Part shown: positions 1-11,188 of the stretch, piece by piece
Numbering within the stretch: position 1 is the stretch's first letter
Layout: each line of letters starts with the position of its first letter
From: Lactifluus volemus
Taxonomy: Eukaryota > Basidiomycota > Agaricomycetes > Russulales > Russulaceae
Length of the DNA stretch: 64,000 nucleotides
Direction: 5' to 3'
NCBI GenBank assembly: GCA_022376515.1
Contig: WTXI01000191.1
Location: forward strand, 1 to 64,000
The notes under the pieces: generated by a model
The model's input: the letters and a program-made list of their open reading frames with translations, nothing else
The model's database searches: none
Told to the model about the DNA's origin: nothing
Made by a program: the position numbers and the translations under genes

Positions 1-291
1 CAGGCTGAACAGATAATCAAAAAAAATGTTCGGGCGTCATAGTATACAAAAGGCGCCAGAGGGTGGGAATGGTGCAGCCCATCAACGTCAACCGATCAAT
101 CAAGAGTCTATATGTAACTCAAGGAAAGGTCCAAAGAGGGCGAGTAATAGAAGTTGGGTATAAAAAAAAGTAGATAGATATGCGGGGGGAGGAGTGTGAA
201 CAAATCGGTAGCGCGGGCGTTAAAGAGCTGGTCAGTCGTTGTCATGGTCATGGAACATTGAAGACACGTCGAGACTTGGGAAAGATAAGAA

Positions 292-791
292 TCAAGAGAT
301 GATGCCGGTTAGTGGTGTTGTGGACTGATATGTTTGGGAATGCGGATCCATGGCGCAGGTCGTGGACGTGTCGTCGGTAATGTGAACTGACGTGGTGTGC
401 GCTGGGCTGCCGTATTGGTACGTCGTCGGCGGGTGTTGGTCTGGTTCAACTAGGCAAAAAAAAAGCGAATGAGCTCGATTAGAAGGTATGGGGGGGGGGG
501 GGGGATTTAGCGTACTTTGTGACGCATCATGATAAGCTTGGCCATGCATGCTGGAGGACCACTTTCGCGGAAAGGGTTACCTATGAACGATGATGGGAGA
601 AGTAAATAAATCGAGTTGACAGAACAGAGGAGGGGAGAATTTGAGGACGTACGAGAAGCAACGACGAGGCCGAGCTCGCGGACATCCGAGGATTTGTCTA
701 TAGCCATAAACGCGAACCAGACCGAGGGCACCCGAATGCAAAGGAGGGCAATGGCTGCCACAAGGAACGCGATGAGCATGACGAGCTTCAT
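292..791 (-). CDS. Small single-pass membrane or secreted protein, function unknown
   Basis: Two exons on the minus strand, 791-581 and 449-292, joined by a 131-nt GT-AG intron, give a protein of 122 residues. The splice (donor GTAACC, acceptor TTGCCTAG) restores one frame exactly, which is the main support. The N-terminus (MKLVMLIAFLVAAIALLCI) is a strong hydrophobic stretch that could be a signal peptide or membrane anchor; the rest is polar and rich in Thr, Ser, Pro and His, ending in TGIIS. An in-frame upstream ATG at 845 would add 18 Pro-rich residues; the downstream ATG was preferred because it places the hydrophobic stretch at the terminus. The intron holds a run of 15 identical bases. 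I recognise no family. It could also be the last two exons of a longer gene. Confidence 0.4.
490..504. repeat. G15 homopolymer inside the intron of the small membrane protein gene
   Basis: Fifteen consecutive G on the plus strand. On the coding strand it is a C tract about 40 nt before the splice acceptor, so it may act as a polypyrimidine tract and is likely length-polymorphic. Confidence 0.9.
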
Positions 792-845
792 CGGGGAGAG
801 AAGAAAGGCGGGGAGAGGAGGTCGTGTGGGAGGGCGTGAAGCCAA

Positions 846-1101
846 GGGGAAGGGGGTTGGTCACAAAGAAAAAGGAATCGATATGAGCCCACAGCTGAAC
901 TGAATTTCCTCTTGTGACACAGCGGATGGCAGTTGCCGCACGGCCACCATTTATTATGTAATCATGGTTGAATTGACTATCCATCATTTTTGGGGTATCG
1001 ACGCCCGGGTCCCAAATTGGTTGTATGTAAAGTTTTGGGGGGGGCAACTAAGATACAAAAGCATAATAGACACATCTGTACGGTGCCGGTGAATGGAATG
1101 A
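846..1101. other. Intergenic, nothing recognised
   Basis: No coding exon could be supported between the small membrane protein gene and the stop codon of the glycosidase gene. Both genes are on the minus strand, so this would hold the 3' end of the glycosidase transcript and the promoter of the small gene. Confidence 0.5.
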
Positions 1102-2565
1102 TTAACACTCATAAGCCCGTTTCTCTGTCCCAGGTGGGAGCCAGCGTAATACCGCCGCCTCGAGCAGAAGTACGAATGATTGTCCCTCAGGACTATGTAT
1201 CCCTGGCGGGCTGGGCGATGAGAACGTCTCTGGGTCAACTGTGCCACACAGCCATCCATTTTCGTCGACGCTCTTTTGGACCAGCTCCAGGGCAAGAATA
1301 GCTGCGGGGGTGTACGTGTTATCACCTGTGAGGGTCGCAAAGCGGAATGACGATGCGGCCAGGAGCGCAGTCGAGGACGTGTCAGCGAATGAGTCTGGCT
1401 GGTCTATGTAATTCAAGAGTGTCCCATTCGTTTGCTGAATATGCAGAGATGCTTCAGTTTTTGGTGCCAAAAAGAAAATTTAAAAATGACAAGACCAAGA
1501 AAACAAAATACGCACTTGGTATTTCCAGACGCCCTCTAACGTCTCACGCACCCAATGCAGGAGGTCAATCTGCTGTGGGATCATCAATTCTGCAGCAAAC
1601 GACTGCTGAATCGTTGCCAACACTCGAAGAGCACCTGCAACTGCCCATGCGTTGCCCGTGGCCCAATGTGTCGGATCGGTTCCACTCCCGAGGGCAATGT
1701 GCCGCCAAAGGCCGACGTCCGCATCAAACAGCACTTCCCGGTACAACCTCACCTGATCATACGCAGTCCGCAGTAAAGCGAGGCCCCAATGACCACCATG
1801 CAGCGCACCATAGTACGCTATGAATGGCGGCGCCATGTATATGAAGTCTGACCAGAGTTGCACCTGGCTCTCGCGGTGAGAGATAGCCCCGTTTGGCGCC
1901 CGGGGAGCCACGTGCAGTAAGTAATATAATTGCTCTGATGCTGCTTTGGCGAAAGCTGTGTCTTGCCGGTCTTGCCTCGTCCAATTACGTAGCAAGACCG
2001 AATTTCCAATGCCTGTACAAGAGTGACGTCAGCGACAGAAAGTGAGTGGGGCGGGAAGAACGGTGCTCACTAGCGGGATCGCCTACTGCACCGTCGCCAT
2101 TGATGAGTGGGAGTAAATCGGGTGATTTTTGTGCAACGACGCTGTATGCAACCGCCAGCCAGTGGCATCAGCATGGGCGTTCACCCTTATTAGATAAGAG
2201 AGACAATACGCACGTTTCAGCGATAGAGAGTACATCTGCTGCTATGCCCTCCTCCAAGTGCCGGGGTGGCGGAATAGAATCGAGAGCGAACACTCCAAGC
2301 TGTGGCCATTCAAACTCTGTAAGCGCCTCTGCGAGGGTACCAATCTCCCAGCTGTGTGTCAGTCGTCAGTGGGAAAGGTGGAGGGAGGAGATGATGCGGC
2401 GACAGACCTATGAGTAGAGATATTGATCGCATTGGCCCGGACGAGGCTCAATTTTTCAGGACTCAACGGGGGAGGGAGTATAAGTTGCGACGACAATGTG
2501 GGAGTACCTTTCACGCAAAGAGAAAGATATAGTACGACGGCAAAAATGTGAGTAGAACAGAGCAT
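1102..2565 (-). CDS. Six-hairpin glycosidase, GH105/GH88-like (unsaturated uronyl hydrolase type), secreted
   Basis: Five exons (2565-2408, 2351-2214, 2141-2071, 2012-1516, 1434-1102) with GT-AG introns of 56-81 nt add up to 1197 nt in one frame: 398 residues, the usual size for this (alpha/alpha)6-barrel family. The first about 22 residues are a hydrophobic signal peptide. Seen motifs: WSDFIYMAPPFIAYYG, with the Asp expected to be the catalytic acid/base by analogy with YteR-like enzymes, and HWATGNAWAVAGALRVL, matching the glycine/asparagine/tryptophan motif lining the active site. Family members cleave unsaturated galacturonyl or glucuronyl residues from the oligosaccharides left by polysaccharide lyases; a role in plant cell wall breakdown is inferred. 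It is the only intact copy here: decayed pieces of a paralogue occur at about 39.6, 50.5, 55.0 and 63.5 kb. The assignment rests on motif pattern only; another six-hairpin family is possible. Confidence 0.65.
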
Positions 2566-2587
2566 TTCTTGACCCTCCTGGATCGGC

Positions 2588-2970
2588 CTAGTGTAAGAGT
2601 CGACGGTGAGACGACGAGTAAACACTGACAGAACAAGTATATAACCTCCACAGCTGTAGGGCTCTTCCGCGGTTTCTAGTCCTATTCCGAAGATTATCGC
2701 CGCAGATAGAAGGTGAAGGTGGACGCTTCGGGTGACAGGAACGTGATGAAGAAGTCGGCGTTTGGCAGCCGCCAGCTTCCTGCAGAGCACGCGTGAAGTT
2801 TGTCCAGCTGAAAAGAGGGGTGACTATGATGTTACTTGTTATCTCCGGAAAGGGCAAGCCGCATAAGGGAAAAACCAAATTTTAACGACGCGGGAAAGCC
2901 GTTCGGGTGGTGAGATGTAGGACGAGTCCATAGTAACTGGCAAGCGACGAGTGAGCAACGTCGTTGTCAT
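2588..2970 (-). pseudogene. Fragment of an unrecognised gene, with a paralogue at 48.3 kb
   Basis: From the ATG at 2970, about 40 codons (MTTTLLTRRLPVTMDSSYIS, then ERLSRVVKIWFFPYAACPF) match a plus-strand copy at 48,331 almost word for word. In that copy the exon ends at a plausible GTGAGG donor; here the same position reads GAGATA, so the donor is lost. Past the corresponding acceptor the reading continues with WTNFTRALQEAGG and, after a shift, DFFITFLSPEASTFTFYL. The family is not recognised. Two copies with different lesions argue for an old gene now decaying in both places. Confidence 0.4.
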
Positions 2971-4139
2971 CGCCACAGAGAAGCTGAGCTGAGAGAGCCC
3001 AGGGCTCACTCGCTGCTGGACGCCTAGATAGGGTTCCTTCACCCAACTAGCCCGGTCGGGCCGACGATCCTTTGCAGTCTGCGGGTCCAACGTCATATCG
3101 TCATACCCTAAAAAGACATCTTTCCTAATATCGACTAATAGAATGGAATGGAGGGGCCAGTTCGCCTTGTGTATACCGGGGCTACCTGACAAACGGCTTG
3201 ACACCGCCTAAATTTTATGTTGTGGGCCTGTCAAAGTCGTATATGTCGGTAAGGAACCATCAGAGTAATGTATCATGAGGGCAGTGGCAAGAACCGGAAG
3301 CATGCCAGTGGTAGTGGGCCTGGTCAGTGTCTACTACTAGTAGTTTCTTCGAAATTGCATCCTGACAGCGCCTCATTGTGTAATGTTTAGTTTCCTATTG
3401 CTGTGAGTTTGGCTGCGGCCCAAGCATCATCTCAACACTTGAGCTTGAGCTTGAGCGTTTGAACTTGCCAGTGAACACGTCATTACGTGATGATACGTAA
3501 ATATGCATAAATACTAATTTTAGAAGATTTCCATTCCGGTATACATGCAAAGACTAGTGACTGGGGACTCGGGAATGTCACTGTTCCAAACTTGACTTGA
3601 AGTCTTTAGCTCACCCCCACGCAAGCCCTCACGTCAAATTTTGTGGGCGGCCTGGTAGCAGGTGCCGCACGCACACCCAAGTCGCAATCATTAGTATGAA
3701 AAGAGTGGCTGCTGACTATCCCGAGGACAATCCCAGGAGCCAAAAACTGTATCAACGATACGTAATATCAAAGATTTCGAGATGACGAATTTGAACTAGA
3801 AGCGCCGACGGTGTCGGCCTCAACCTTGCTTGAATTTATTTTCCCTGCCAGATGTGGTCATGTGCATTACCGCGGTGTTCCTCCAACATGATTTGACCAA
3901 TCATCGACTACCTTGTCGAATCCCACACAGTAATCCTCACATGCATGAGGTTCTCAACTGTCCAGCTCTTTGGAATGGCGATTTCAGGGGAGTCTCAGCT
4001 GCATTTAGAAGTGATGTCCAATGATCTAGTTTAATCAACAAAAGTACCATGTGCATTTTAGAATGAAGTACTCTGGCAGGTACAGTACAGGGAACAGTTA
4101 ATTAGTCCCAATTAACGCTTCATTGAACAACTAGTTTTA
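2971..4139. other. Intergenic, no gene supported
   Basis: Only short, low-complexity open stretches are present, with no splice pattern that extends them. A small tandem repeat of GAGCTT lies near 3440. A minus-strand open stretch at 2839-3204 overlaps the fragment at 2970 but gives no recognisable product. Confidence 0.5.
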
Positions 4140-4290
4140 TTATGCCGATGGAGGGAATAATGGTCGTGGTACGACGATCACATGTTCAAAACATTGTCCA
4201 GCTATTGTCAGGCCTTGGGAGCGGTAGTCGGTGAATTCATGAGCAGCCATGATGGGCAACTGTCTCGTTTTTGATGTTCTCTTAAGTGCA
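4140..4290 (-). pseudogene. Helitron helicase (PIF1-type) C-terminal fragment
   Basis: The minus strand encodes QLPIMAAHEFTDYRSQGLTI followed by EHVIVVPRPLFPPS. This matches the last conserved helicase motifs of Helitron and PIF1 proteins: the complete copy in this window has QFPMTLAYALTDYCSQGQTI and IVDLAQPPTGSLS at the same place. The sequence stops before the ALSRSRG motif, so this is a truncated remnant. Nothing recognisable of the rest of a Helitron was found nearby. It is distinct from the copy at 11.3-17.7 kb, being in the opposite orientation and closer to other family members in wording (FTDYRSQG). Confidence 0.65.
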
Positions 4291-5265
4291 GATGCCGAAA
4301 GGTTGTTGTTCATGTTGTGCTGTGCAACAAAATGAGATGTATTCATAACAGTGAACCAGGAGAAGCACACCAAAGTGTTGGAATGTGACATTAGAGATGT
4401 GGCGACCCCTCCGGAGTCGGTATGAAACGAGAAGGAAGAAGCACGAGGGAGCGCTGGGAGTTTCTCGATACACGAGGTGGGCATAATAGGGCGTAATAGG
4501 AGTCAGGAGTGTGGCGGAAGGAGTAATGTTCATTCAATTTGATGCCGTGGAATCGGGGAGCGATCAGTCAAACCTGATCACTCTTCGTTTCAAGTACTGT
4601 GCCTTCGACCTCTCGGGGAACGAGCGACGTGCAACGGTCGTGCGATAATGCAACATGTCCAAGACACGACGGAGTAACAAAACCCAAGAAGAAGCGGTCA
4701 GCACTGGCCAACGCGTCGAACCCTCATCATGATCGCCATTACGTTCCGTCGCGGATGCCAAACGAGGGCCACCTAGGGTGCCAACACGCATAGTTGGGGA
4801 ATCCAGCGGAGGAGTGGTTTTGCGCGACTTGTGAGTATCATGATTTTTTTATGCGGACGAAGAGGGATACCGTAATCGAAGATAGATACTGAAACGTTGG
4901 CGCGGGAACGAGCAGCGGCGGCTGCGAACGGAAGCGGCACGGGAGTGGGCGTAAGGGCAACTGTAACTCGAAGGGCGTGAATAACATTGGACAAAGGTCC
5001 ACCGCAAAGCTACGGGACGGATTGTCACGGTGAGACGATTTATAACGACATGGATGATGTACTCTCTGTGCGCACGCTATGAAATCGGTTTCCTACTTTC
5101 CTCGTGCGCTCGCTCTTCTAAATTTTGCTCGCAGCTTCGGTGCAAGCCCTTTAGTGAGTTGTGTGACGCCGTGGGCGAAGATCTGTGGTATGTAGTAACC
5201 CAGTCAGGAGAGTGTGTAACTGGGTCGAAAAAATAAAGGGGGCTCGCTGACCCTTCCGTCTTGTA
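4291..5265. other. Intergenic, nothing recognised
   Basis: Scattered short open stretches on both strands show no motif and no convincing splice pattern. It could contain decayed parts of the Helitron whose helicase end lies at 4140-4290, but I could not align any. Confidence 0.4.
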
Positions 5266-5375
5266 CTAGGCGCGTGAGCGGGTAATATATTTGAACGCTC
5301 AGGCGGTGGAGGTAGCTGCGAGGGTGGGACAGCACGATAGCGCCCAGGGACGGAGATCACGAGAAGTGGGGCCTG
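5265..5375. repeat. Dispersed repeat family, copy 1 (partial)
   Basis: The stretch containing GGCGGTGGAGGTAGCTG and GGACAGCACGATAGCGCC recurs at 8.4 kb and, more diverged, at 18.15 kb. It is also preceded by the same CGTGAGCGGGT/CGTGAACGGGT-type sequence as the copy at 18.1 kb. The nature of the repeat is unknown. Confidence 0.6.
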
Positions 5376-5604
5376 GTGCGGGCTCGCGGACCTATCCGTC
5401 TTTCCGGATCGCTGACGCGATTTACGGGACGGGCGAACGGTATTTGGCCCAGCATCTCAACAAAGGAATTCCGTTATGTTTTTGGCCGCAGTTTGATGGG
5501 ACCATCGATGAGGACAACTCCGACAGCGTTGAGAGGTAGAGAAAGGGTCCGATACGAGGGCCAGTAACGTTGTGCGGCGAACGAGGTGCGGAGTGAGAAT
5601 TGTG

Positions 5605-5735
5605 GTACTAATAGGCGCGTGGACGGCTTGTACATTGGTACGCTGAGGCGGTTGAGGTCACTGACGCAGTGACGGGATCGTGGTGTCCAGGCATCAGAAG
5701 CTCCGACAAGCGCAGCTGCGATGTCAGCACAATTT
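5605..5735. repeat. Dispersed repeat family, copy 2 (partial)
   Basis: A diverged copy of the same element lies about 300 bp after the first: ACGCTGAGGCGGTTGAGGT and GGCATCAGAAGCTCCGACAA match the copy at 8.4 kb, and the GATGTCAGC stretch that follows matches those at 8.5 and 18.2 kb. Confidence 0.55.
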
Positions 5736-5739
5736 GGAT

Positions 5740-6280
5740 ACTAGAGACAGGCACTACGCGAACAGGTCCCTATGGAGGACAAGGTATCAATCCAGGGACC
5801 TATAAGTAAACATCATCAATGAACAAAGTAACAGATCTAGAGGAGTAAACGCACACGACGACGCCTGGCAGGGACGCACCGTCCAGACGCCCTAATGCTC
5901 TTCCGACGTGTCACAGATGACACCCCTCTAGCAATCGTGATGTCGATGTCGATATCCAGGAATTGTGGGTCGAGGAGATATGTGTGATCTTCAACGTGCA
6001 CGGTTGTTGGTAAAGAAATGCGCCGTGGGAGTGGGAGAGTATTAAATTGGGCATACACAAAGCTCAACTCGGGGCATTGGGGGAATATCATGATGACAGG
6101 GTCAGCACGCAAAATAAGCAAAGTTTGAGACATCAAATTTTTGAAACCAAAGTAGTTTCATTGGATGAGAGTCAGATCGAAGAGATACAAAACATTAAGG
6201 CTATTTGAGTTAAGACAGGTTTCAAATTACTCCTCCAGCCTCGCCACTCTTTGCAGTCGCGTGTTTAACCCATTTTGCCA
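5740..6280. other. Intergenic, nothing recognised
   Basis: No gene supported. A minus-strand open stretch at 5837-6136 has no recognisable motif. Confidence 0.4.
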
Positions 6281-7360
6281 CTATTCGATTGTCCTCGCCT
6301 TCTTCCGTGCTACCTCGGTAACATTGAATTTTGAACTCATAGTCTCGGATGTAGACTCTTCTTCAATGATGGATGACGGTTCACAGAGCACAGTGAGGGC
6401 TTGGACATCAGCATAAAACTGCCAACCCTTTTGAAAACGGTCACAGCTCAACGAAATTGTGGCCAGTACCGTTGCGCCCGACAAGGATGACTCATATTCC
6501 TTTGGTGGAATGGGGGATCTGTCGATGTCAGTTGCCGGAAGAGGGTTGAACTGGAAGATGCCCTTCTCAATGATCTCTGCGAGTGCCTTCTTTGCGCCTT
6601 CAAATTTGCACGGCATGGCTTTCGTAGAAAAGTCTTCGCCCAGGTCATTCTTGGTGTTTTGTTTGTGCTGGTATTTCATTGTTTAGATGGGTGCATCACA
6701 ATATAATGTACAGTTCGTACGCACCATAAAAACTGAGTGTCGAATCCTAATCTCATTCTTCTCTAAAATGCTGTGTTCAATTCCGGCATCTTTTGCAGTC
6801 GAGGTGGCTAAGGTCAGGACCGCGTCCAAGTTAGACACGTAAGCGTCCCAGAACGGATGCAGGTCAGGGTGCTGCGGGCGTCGCAGGCTTCCCCTCGCTT
6901 TCGTCTTCTCGAACAGGGTCGGCTTCGCCCAGTTGTTTGCAGGTCCCTTTGGTCCAACCCATCCACCGCAGGGATGCAACCAAAACTTGTCGGGATTTAG
7001 CTCACCGACACACTCCAATTTGGCAACTTGGTACTTGTTCTTCACTTTCTCTTTCATCACCAACACAAACCTTCGAGCAGATGGAACCCATTGAACGTGG
7101 TCGAGTAGCGACGGGTTCGCTAAGTGCAACTTGTTGTAGCGGAGAAGAGCCAAGACCTGACGAGTGTCCTGGGTAAGAAGAGGAAGAGTGGACAAGGTAG
7201 GGTCGTCTTCGTCACGAGTAGTAGAGCTGTTGGTAGATTCCATTTCGTAGCGTGGGTGGGAAAAATTTGGCCCGCGTTGTACGCAGTTTTTATTACTGTC
7301 TCGAGCGACTGTTTGTTGTTGATTCTCATTGTGTGTAGGTGTAGACATGAAGAATGCCAT
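6281..7360 (-). CDS. Two-exon protein of unknown function, 340 residues
   Basis: Exons 7360-6725 and 6667-6281 are joined by a 57-nt intron (donor GTGCGTACG, acceptor ACCAG) and give 1023 nt in one frame. The open length, clean intron and ordinary amino acid composition support a real gene. No signal peptide or membrane segment is visible. The N-terminal 55 residues are polar and probably disordered (TNSSTTRDEDDPTLS), followed by a mixed, probably folded part containing HVQWVPSARRFVLVMKEK, WLHPCGGWVGPKGPANNWAK and WDAYVSNLDAVLTLA. The C-terminus is basic (EVARKKARTIE). I recognise no family, and the sequence suggests an intracellular soluble protein. A second in-frame ATG 12 nt downstream could be the true start. 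Confidence 0.6.
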
Positions 7361-7365
7361 CGACC

Positions 7366-7376
7366 GGGGGGGGGGG
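7366..7376. repeat. G11 homopolymer just upstream of the unknown gene's start codon
   Basis: A run of eleven G on the plus strand, so a C tract immediately 5' of the ATG at 7360 on the coding strand. It may lie in the 5' leader or core promoter. Confidence 0.9.
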
Positions 7377-7950
7377 CTTTAGAGCGCCATTGCGAGAGAT
7401 CGGTACCTGTCTAGCTTCCGAGGCGATCGGAACCAGTGGATGCTGAGTACCAAAGCCCAGACCACTCGACAAGTCCCTTGGTCGTTTCAGTTATTTATGA
7501 ATCCGTTTACAGAGTTGTGCAAGATTGGCAACTGATAAAAAACCGCGCTATCAAACCTGTGTCATTGACATTTCAAGTGATCACCGCGAATAAGTCGTGC
7601 TAGTCTTGCGTCGATTTCCGACGCCGTGGTATGTCAAACATCCGATTTGTCGGTCGCTTTTCGTGTTGCGGACAATAACTTTCGATTTGTGCCCGCATCT
7701 GTTCCATTCCGACAACTCCCGAGCACCTGTAATAGGAGCCGGCCCCGGTTGAGGCTGAAATGAAGGAACGCTCAGTGTGTACCCGAATGTCGGGCGTGCG
7801 TTACTTTGTTTCTTTGTTCACTACTTCCTTCTCGACACTGTCGTCCCTACACACTCACTCTTTCGTCTTGTTTGCGCCCTTGCCCACGCTCGATATCCAA
7901 TCTAACGCTCAACACTCTCGTATCTCGGCAACTTCATCTTCCTCATTTCC
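7377..7950. other. Intergenic, nothing recognised
   Basis: Upstream region of the minus-strand gene at 6281-7360. No gene or strong motif is supported. Confidence 0.45.
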
Positions 7951-7997
7951 TCAGGCTTCGGAACATGTCGAGTGTGTAATGAGAAAGGCTTCGGAAC

Positions 7998-8180
7998 ATG
8001 TCCACAAACGATCTGGTCATCTTATTCGCCAACATTGCTGGTGTAGAAGAGGAAACACGCAATCGAGTGTGCGATGAGAAAGGCGATCTGGATAATTCTA
8101 TGGTCGACATACTCGGGGTACAGTTGTTTGAAAACAATTTTGTCAAGGTTCGTTCACAAATCATTCTGTCTCATTTGTGA
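7998..8180 (+). other. Possible first exon of an unrecognised gene
   Basis: An ATG opens 60 codons; the first 50 or so (starting MSTNDLVILFANIAGVEEET) read like ordinary acidic protein sequence and end at a possible donor, AAG followed by GTTCGT at about 8148. No matching second exon was found before the repeat at 8260. A direct repeat of GCTTCGGAACATGTC straddles the start region (about 7953 and 7989). It may be a fragment left by repeat insertion. Confidence 0.25.
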
Positions 8181-8259
8181 TACCTATCTATCATAGCACG
8201 CGCTGACATAGTTTTATGGAATAAGTCTCCATACATACAGAGAGGACTACGGAGAAGAA

Positions 8260-8570
8260 AGGCTCACAGTGAAACCGATCCACGAAGGCGTCCATTTTCC
8301 ACCGCTTTCGCACGGGAAACACCAAGGGGAACATACGAGTCCGAGGAAGTGGTTGTAGCGGAATCGAGGTAGGCGTGTGAATGGGTGGTACGTTTGAACG
8401 CTGAGGCGGTGGAGGTAGCTGAGGCAGCGACGCGATCGTAGGACAGCACGATAGCGCCTATCGCAGGCATCAGAAGTTCCGACAAACGCAAGTGCGGTGT
8501 CAGCGCAAATTTGATGCCAGGCACGGACACCACGAGAAGGGGCGGCTGCTCTTGCCCCTCCACGTCACCT
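8260..8570. repeat. Dispersed repeat family, copy 3
   Basis: The longest clear copy on this side. It aligns over about 300 bp with 18,000-18,300, and on the minus strand both copies keep a similar open reading (for example KFALTPHLRLSELLMPAIGA here and KISLTSHLRLSGLWMPAIIGA there). The shared frame may be chance or mark an old coding origin. Confidence 0.65.
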
Positions 8571-8639
8571 ATCCCTATGAACCTGGTTTATACTCACCTT
8601 TGCATCACCTATGTCATGAGACAGTAGTCCTTGTGTCCT

Positions 8640-9890
8640 GCTCTTCACAATTACTAAACTTTATTGAAAGAAATGTTGAATGAAGTGTTGCAAGTTGTTG
8701 ATACTGTACATGTAAGTCATTTAAAATACACATGTAGACTACATTATGCTGTTCCCCATGTATAGACTTTGTACAATTGTCCAAGAAGAAAGGCCATGAT
8801 GAAGTAAGCAGTGGGACCTCATAATACTTTAGCAATTGCCCACACATTGTGAACATTGTTCTGCTATATGAATTTCCACATGATGGTTGCTTGCCTGTAG
8901 TAAATGTAATCAGACAAAAATTGTGTTTTACTGCCAGTGATTGACATCATTAACACATTTAATGGAGAGATAGGCACACAATTTGATTGGTGAGACATAC
9001 ATTGTGGTTGCAATTCCTAGGCTGGTGAGCCAACATTTTTTTTTGGTGTTCTTCCAACTGTTTTTTTGATGGCCACTTGTCTGAGAGAGGTGTGAATGAC
9101 ACATGTCGGAGCAGTGCAACCGGTGATTCAAGGATCAACAGTGATTTAAGCATTCCAATGAAGCACAAGCCATTTGGGGACACCACACAGGAGAGGGAGA
9201 TAGACACCAGGATGGATGCACCTGTGTCCCGGTGGTATTCACTTGTCTTGCTAGGGTGATCATGATACATGCAGTCTGTTGAGAGGATGTGACAGAGGGT
9301 AAGTGTAGAAAAGTCCAGTGCACCCAATTTGTTTTGCTCACCTGCATGGCTATTTTTGAGGGCAGTGTTTGGCTAGTCATATTTTGTGAGACAGGTGTGA
9401 GATACAGTGACAGGAGGATTAATGAACATACCACAGTGGAGGTTGTAGTCAAGTTGATGAAACTGTTGCCCTTTATGATGCTACGGGAGATTCTTCTCTC
9501 ACCAGAGGTGCAACAGGCCAGGAGCATGATGGTGCGCAGTTTGAAAATGTAAGATGACCAGTTTTGACAGAGGAAAACATGTCGAGGACGGAGAAGTGTT
9601 AGAGGTAAATATGCATTAGTTGTTCCATACTGCTGGATGCATGCACAGATGTTGACATCTCCAATGAGGTCAAGTATGGCAGGTTTGTTGTTGTCAGTTT
9701 TGCTGTTCAACGACATTGTGAGTGAAGTAGCAGAATAGGTCCACTGAATGTCTTCAAGGCAGTCGACGTTGGCAAGGTGACCTTTTTTTCCTCCCAATGT
9801 GCTCTCGATCTGGACGGTCCTTAAGCTGAGTCCAGGCACATAAGAGAGCTCATTGTCTTTTTCTTCAAGATGCATGTTGGTCATTGAGTT
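8640..9890. other. CpG-depleted block of unknown origin
   Basis: By eye there are only about a dozen CG dinucleotides in 8641-9840 (1200 nt), and none in the first 420 nt, while flanking 60-nt lines often hold four to six. TG and CA are abundant. The minus strand keeps a 249-codon open stretch (9884-9135), but its translation shows no family I recognise. The pattern fits an old repeat that was cytosine-methylated and decayed by deamination, or a piece of foreign, AT-richer DNA. Confidence 0.55.
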
Positions 9891-11170
9891 GAGTGAGGGG
9901 AATGTGGATGAGCAGGAATGGACAATGTCAGAGATGACCTGAGGAGATGATGTCTTATCTTGGTGCGATTCCGATGCATCCTGAACGCAGCAGATCGGGC
10001 ATAGTTTATTGTCATGTTAGGGGAAAGTATGGAACAAATTATACAGTCGAAGTCGTTGGTCGCAAGGAGATACAACAGTCCCGGGAGGTATCGAACATCT
10101 GCTTTCCCGTGCAACCTACATGGTCGGTTTGTTCAGTGTGTTTAAATAACAATGCGACCATTGTGCGTGTTTAGAGTGGGGGCCAGCACTGTATTATCAT
10201 TGGGTGTAAGATAAATGAATAGGTAGTAGTAGAACGCTGACCACAGGATGATCCCCAGAAATCTGTTGTTTGATGGAGCGGTAAACGCGGGTCATGCTAT
10301 GACGGTTTCTCCTATGCCGGATACGTCATTGCATTCCCCGGCATCAGGACCCGTTCTTGTAGAATGAGCGTGGGGGATCAGGTATACACGGGGCAGGGAA
10401 AGGGGCTGGGAGCGAACATTGGAGAAACATCTTCAAGTTTCAAGCGACGATGGTTGGCGCGGGTAAGGCAGCACCTCAATACGCACCACGCCCGTATCAC
10501 TTGCGAGGATGATCTTCCACCAGGGCCACGCCCGCACCAGCATGTGAGACAGGGACTCCAACACCGGCTGACATTCGCCTTCATGACGAAGCCGACGACC
10601 CGCTTTCCACAGCCAAGGAGTCTCTCTGACTGTACAGACATGCCACGCAGAAAGTCGGAACCAGATACGGACGGAAGTAGTAGGAACGGAGTGTGAGTGA
10701 CGTCGGCGTTTGGAAGAACGGACAAGCATCTGGGCCCAAAATTTTACGAGGGTTATATTGGTCGGCAATGCAGGCGTCCGAAAATCGGATAACGAAAGGA
10801 GTCGCATCGTCTGACGGAACTGAGTAAACACGTGCGTTCCCGGCGATGACACAGTGCGTTTTCCGAGATCAGAGAATTGAGTGACGGAACGCTCACGCAA
10901 AGTTATAGGGATGAAAAGGCAAACGTGAGTCTTAGAGAATAGTGTTAGGGACTAGCTGTTCCTAGTTCCTAAAATAGGATCAAGTGTTTCAGGAGGACCA
11001 ACAGAGACGCAAGTCTGAGTTGGGTCTAGCTAAGTTATAGCACTTAGAGGGCTTCAAGAGAGAAAGGGAGAGGGATCACAAGGGGATTTGTGAGGAGGTT
11101 CAAGAGGCTAGTATTGGAGAGAAGTCCAAGCTGGAGAGCAAGGACACAAGTCGAAGAGTCTTATATACTG
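9891..11170. other. Intergenic, nothing recognised; Helitron 5' end lies near here
   Basis: CpG content returns to the local norm. A minus-strand open stretch at 10,433-10,900 gives no recognisable protein. The 5' terminus of the Helitron must lie between here and 11,342, but I could not fix it. Confidence 0.4.
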
Positions 11171-11188
11171 TACAGGGTAAAGGGCGAG

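Noticed and set aside
1480..1995. Independent gene of 171 residues
   Set aside because: It is exon 4 of the five-exon glycosidase gene; the trailing residues are intron read-through.
9135..9884. 249-codon minus-strand open stretch as a gene
   Set aside because: Composition follows the CpG-poor block, the translation has no recognisable domain, and no splice partners were found.
10433..10900. 155-codon minus-strand open stretch as a gene
   Set aside because: Overlaps other open frames of similar length on both strands, with no motif or plausible splicing.
11164..11175. TCTTATATACT as the Helitron 5' terminus
   Set aside because: It resembles the TCT-TACT start of some Helitrons, but the preceding base is G rather than A and there is no second copy in the window to confirm it.
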